Positions 59,881 through 64,000 of a DNA stretch of 64,000 nucleotides are shown piece by piece. Source of the DNA: Rhynchospora pubera (lineage: Eukaryota > Streptophyta > Magnoliopsida > Poales > Cyperaceae); NCBI GenBank assembly GCA_028095005.1, contig CM051462.1, forward strand, positions 87,369,846 to 87,433,845, given 5' to 3'. The notes under the pieces were generated by a model. That model saw only the letters and a program-made list of their open reading frames with translations, made no database searches and was not told the origin of the DNA. The first letter of the stretch is position 1; the number at the start of each line of letters is the position of its first letter. The translations under genes and the position numbers were made by a program.

Positions 59881-60115
59881 AAGGTCAGAACTTGGTAGAG
59901 AGATCGAGAGCGAAAGGGATGGTGGCCATCGAATTTTTTTTTTTTTCTCTCTTTTGTTTTCTCGATTTTATCGCTCGAGGGAGAGAAAATAGAGGAATGG
60001 AGTCCGACTGGAGAAGGAAAGAGAACGACTGGAGAGCTAACTTCCTTCCTCTTTTTTATTCTTCGCGCAATTTTTTAACACAAAGGAATAATAAACCTTT
60101 ATTTTCACTGTGATC
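59773..60115 (-). promoter_or_regulatory. RMD5 first (non-coding) exon and promoter, with (GA)n
   Basis: Reads as 5' leader on the minus strand: CT-rich with a (GA/CT)n run at 59,850-59,874, followed upstream by pyrimidine- and purine-rich promoter sequence. CT microsatellites are typical of plant 5' leaders. Confidence 0.5.
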
Positions 60116-60857
60116 ACTTGCTACTAAATTCTCACGGATCTTAACGCAGATCATAGGATTCGCTGATTGCAGATTTGCAGTGGACTAGTGGAGTGGCTTC
60201 GTTACTTCGTAAATGAACGTACTAATAGTACAACCCCTAAAGTCCTAAACTATATCTATATTTTATATTTATACGCATCAAACATCAATAATATAATAAG
60301 TATTATAAAGTTGCAAATAAAAATAAATGAGAGTTCGAATGCTAATATTTTACTATTAAATTATTTTTTAAAAATTTAAAATTTAAACCGTTGATTTTAT
60401 TTAACTTCATGAGCGATGCATTTTTTTTATAAATTTTATTATAAATTTTCGAATAGACATTTTTGTTGAAATAGAGTAATTCATATCCATATTTATATTC
60501 TTATATAAATAGTACCGATCAACTTAAAAATGAATTTACCTGTTAATCGAGAGCGTACACACTTCTCTAAAGCATAATCTAGATCGTTGATTCTAAAAAG
60601 TTAATTTGATTTGTGGCCAGATTTAGATGATAATCTTCATCAATATAAAAAAAAACCAACTATTAATTTTTTATATAAGATGATATAAACTGCACTTCAG
60701 CACATGCATGATAAGGAATGCAAATAATTAATTTATTTGCCCGACAATTGGATGAGACATTTCCTAGTATTTATAAATAAATTATTGGTGTAAAGTTATG
60801 ATAAATTTATTCTTTACACTTACATAAGGTCTTTAGACGAATTATTAATTTAACCAC
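60116..60857. other. Intergenic
   Basis: AT-rich, nothing recognised. Confidence 0.35.
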
Positions 60858-60865
60858 ATTGGTAG

Positions 60866-61329
60866 CAGGGGCGAAGCCAGGATTTGGTAACAGGGAAGGT
60901 CGAGATCAAACTTCGAGTTGTTTGGCTGATCGATTGAATATGATTGTATATATCAAAATTGAAAATAAAAGTAACTTTTTATATCATGCAAGATGCAACA
61001 AAAAAAACTATGGGATCAAGACTTTTCCAATAGTCTATTAAGATCCACTCACATAACTCAATCCCTCGTTCCTGAAACTTAGAACAAAGTACCCTCAAAT
61101 AAAATATTGAAACTGTACTAGAAGAATTAAAGGAGTGAGAAATTCATTAGATGTGTAAAGAAGGAACATGGTTAAATTTTCAACAGCTAATTTGACTGAC
61201 GAATAGAAAAAGAAGACTACTAGTCAGTGACTCTTATTTTAGTTGGGGACCAAGTAGAAGATTATATTAAAAAATTCAAAAAGCAGGGTGGGCCAGGCCC
61301 ACTAGGGCCCTGCGCTGGCTTCGCCAGTG
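60866..61329. mobile_element. Non-autonomous hAT-type element, 464 bp
   Basis: The ends are CAGGGGCGAAGCCAGG and the complement of CACTGGCGAAGCCAGC. A perfect 8-bp target duplication ATTGGTAG lies at 60,858-60,865 and 61,330-61,337. Non-coding. The GGCGAAGCCAG end is a recurrent plant hAT terminus. Confidence 0.85.
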
Positions 61330-61337
61330 ATTGGTAG

Positions 61338-62058
61338 ATTAACAATTATTCTATAAAACATTAAAAAAATACAATACAACATTATCATTATTTATAATTT
61401 ATAATTTGTTAGCAAGTAGCACGAAGAAGATGTTAAATAAATATATAAATTCACTCGTGAATTCTAGCAGCGTCGTCGTGTAATGTAACTCGTGTTTCTC
61501 GTTCTTATTCTCCATCAACAGAAAATGTCGCTGCTCCAAAAAGACGTAGGATAGCCTTCCCAGTTCCCAATCATGGGCCATCAAAATCTGTTAATCCAAC
61601 GGTCTAGAATCCGTTTGGTCCAATAAATATCTATGAGGTCTGTGTTCCTATAAAGTGTCTTGAAAGGACGCTTGCAAGCTGCGTCGCCGCCGCACCCGCA
61701 TAGTTTCGGCTGCTTCTGCGTTCATAAATCTTAACCGTTGATTGAAGATTGTACGGTTTGGATCCAATAGCAGGACCATAGTATCTTTCCAGCCCGATTA
61801 CCCGACCCGACCCGCGTACTGGGACAGTTAATAGTTATAGAGACCTTTTGTCTGACACTGATCTGTGTTAATCTTCTCCCACTCCGAGTCCGACTCCGAC
61901 TCCATTCCCTCGTTTTTAATTAAATTCAATATTCATTCGCCGATTTTTACAAATTGCACCGTCGAATTTGTCAAATTCACACTTCACCGAGTTTGTCTCC
62001 TCTCTCTACTCTCTAGGGTTTCTCACTTCTTCTCTCCGACTCCGATTGATTGATATTG
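61338..62058. promoter_or_regulatory. Intergenic and leader of the DUF676 gene
   Basis: AT-rich to 61,540, then GC-richer. 'gactccgactccgactcc' near 61,886 and 'cttctctccgactccgattg' just upstream of the start are typical pyrimidine-rich leader sequence. No certain TATA box. Confidence 0.35.
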
Positions 62059-64000
62059 ATGCTAGCGGCGGGCTCAATGGCCGGACCCAGCGGCTTCTCG
62101 GCGACTCAGCCGCGGCGCCTCCGCTGGCACCGGGCGGTGACGCGACTCAGGCTCTGGAGTTCTTCTGCGGAGGGGCAGAGAGGGAGGAGCAGTTGGGTGG
62201 GCTGCTTCTGGTCGCCAGTGGTCAAGCAAAAGGCTTCACCAAAGGACAAGGAGAATGGCAAGTTTCTGGAGGTGGAGCCCAGTCGCAGTGGCGGAGAGGA
62301 CATGTGGAGCGCCGAATCCGATGCCGCCGAGACCGGCCGGTTTCCCGAGCATTTAATAATCATGGTCAATGGCTTGGTTGGGAGGTGAACCTTCTTTTTC
62401 ACTCATTCAACCGGACATGTATTACTTTAATTCATCCAAGGCACATGTTTTTTTGAGTTAAACCAGAATAAATACCATTTTCTTCTTTTACAGTGCAGAA
62501 GATTGGAGATTTGCTGCCGAGCAATTTGTGAGGCGAATACCAGATAAAGTCATTGTACATCGTGAGTACCTTATTCTTATTTCCTTGCTGTATTTGAAGT
62601 TCAACAATACCGCTGATAAGTGGAATGTGGGCATTTTGTAAAAGGAATGGTTCTTATTACAATTTTATATGTCATATGGGTCCCGAGTCCCGACTCCTAT
62701 TGACTCACTAACATGTGAGCCTTGTTGTAGTTGGATTTTTGGAATCAAGTTTCTGGTTTCAATAATGGTTGCCAGGCATAGTTGTAATTATTATTTTGAT
62801 TGCAAACTTCAATTTCAAAATTGCTATTGTGCTATTCTGGTTTTGGGTAATATTCATATAACAGTGTTAGCAAAAAAAAGATGCACATTTCCAAAAGATT
62901 TAGACTTGTTAACTTTCTGGTTTGGATAACTTTCTATTCGACAAAACTTGTGTGTTCACAATAGCCCACTTTAATAAAGTACCAAATGTTGTAGGGGCAT
63001 GAGGCTGAACAAATAATGTATGGCATTGTTGTTACCTTCTCTAAATAAATGTACTTCTCTATATGTTTGGAAATTTGAAATATACCCATCACTAAACCAA
63101 CAACATGCACTTCTCTATATGAATTATTGCTAATAGCAATTCTAATAATTTACTACAGAACAAACTTTTGCAATTACCAAATATGAGTAAAGTTTGGTCT
63201 TGATAAGAGGAACATTAAATAAAAACTCTGCACTTTAGCTGATTATATTAATTCTCATAAACATCAACTATATGTCAGTTTACAGGTTGATACGGTTTTG
63301 GTTTTTAGTTTGTATGGTTTTATTTTGCTAAGAATGAGACTGGGCGGCGCTCCCAGCTTTTTCTCCAAAAAAAAAATCCATTCTCAAGACAAAAGTGAAC
63401 ACTATGGGAAATATGGGAACTTTGTGGCAACTATACTTTAATATTCGTGGTATACCATGCACCACAATGATAGATGAATATTCTTTATATTATCAATAAG
63501 AATGAAAAAGTTAAATAACTTGTCATAGGTTCAATGATTTTGTTGAATACATTATTGTTTATTGATATTCATACAATTATTAAAACAAGTAGTGCACTTG
63601 AACCAGGAGATGTTAGAGTACATTCCGGAACTGAACTGCAGATCATAAATTTCTAGGGTAAAATGTGTAGATATAACATATAGTGTCTAACTTTCATACT
63701 GAAGAATGAAAGGTGCAACAAGAATGCCAAACTTTACTAGTCATATTTATTGATCACCTAAAGGCGTGGACTCTTTGAAATGAATTTGATTAGAGCAACC
63801 AATATTGTGTATAGAGATTTGCGAGCTAAATATGATTTTTTTTAGGGGGTGTCAAAGTGTGGTGTTACAATTTTTCAAGGTCCCTTTTTCTCATTCAAAC
63901 TTTCCAAAGCAGGTAGTGAATGCAACTCGGCTATGCTAACATTTGATGGAGTTGATTTGATGGGCGAGAGACTAGCTGATGAGGTAGTCATGTTGAACAT
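62059..64000 (+). CDS. DUF676-type lipase/serine esterase, 5' part only
   Basis: Exons 62059-62384, 62494-62571 and 63913-beyond the window; joints AG/gtgaac...acag/T and CATC/gtgagt...agcag/GT keep the frame. A second in-frame ATG lies at 62,077. The N-terminal 90 residues are Arg/Ser-rich and unusual. The conserved domain then starts 'PEHLIIMVNGLVGSAEDWRFAAEQF', followed by 'PDKVIVHRSECNSAMLTF' and 'DGVDLMGERLADEV'. This is the opening of the DUF676/ROG1-like alpha/beta-hydrolase domain of plant putative lipases; MVNGL is the oxyanion-hole region. The GxSxG nucleophile lies beyond the window. GAG/gtagtc near 63,976 may be the end of exon 3. Substrate unknown; relatives act on acyl-glycerols. 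Confidence 0.85.
62572..63912 (+). other. Long intron 2 of the DUF676 gene
   Basis: About 1.3 kb, AT-rich, bounded by GTGAGT and a pyrimidine-rich tract with CAG. No transposon end or ORF with family signal was noticed inside. Confidence 0.65.

Noticed and set aside
1..64000. tRNA, rRNA and CRISPR-like arrays
   Set aside because: None was recognised by eye. A covariance-model tRNA scan would be needed to exclude a tRNA gene fully.

Overview
The window is nuclear DNA from a flowering plant, almost certainly a eudicot. It is AT-rich, genes are split by GT-AG introns, the families are plant ones (PPR-CBS protein, flavonoid-type UGT, R2R3-MYB, EAR-type C2H2 finger), and transposons of nearly every plant superfamily are packed between the genes. 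The species cannot be named from sequence alone.

Layout. 1-36,600 is mostly transposon-derived. It holds a minus-strand Ty3/gypsy LTR with its primer site at the left edge, hAT-type and Harbinger-type miniature elements, an LTR-like block, a Copia 5' end with broken gag, an EAR-type zinc-finger gene stopped inside its finger, and a 5.7-kb CACTA-type element (13,114-18,856) carrying a Copia fragment and the last exon of a plastidic-glucose-transporter-like gene. Two host genes lie in this part: a complete 11-exon PPR-CBS gene (CBSPPR1-like, minus, 26,694-32,298) with a hAT element about 110 bp upstream of its start codon, and a short GAMYB-like R2R3-MYB (plus, 34,753-35,375).

36,619-43,757 is a complete, apparently intact Mutator-like element (MULE) of 7,139 bp. 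It has a perfect 9-bp target duplication (GCCCAATAA), about 779-bp terminal inverted repeats, an intact three-exon transposase (701 aa, minus) and a convergent second gene (plus) for a 153-aa GRF-zinc-finger, coiled-coil, membrane-anchor protein. The arrangement parallels maize MuDR (mudrA/mudrB) but with an unrelated second protein. This is the most interesting system in the window.

44,500-64,000 is gene-rich. It contains a two-exon UDP-glycosyltransferase of the flavonoid 3-O type, a 989-aa protein with an N-terminal zinc ribbon and about fifteen acidic Trp/Phe repeats, a broken L1-type LINE, a small unknown Pro-rich protein, an RMD5/GID2-type E3 ligase subunit with a leader intron, and the first exons of a DUF676-type lipase/esterase that runs off the right edge.

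The host genes do not form a pathway; they are ordinary neighbours. The functional coupling visible here is within transposons: MULE transposase plus GRF protein under shared TIR promoters, and gene-fragment capture by the CACTA element.
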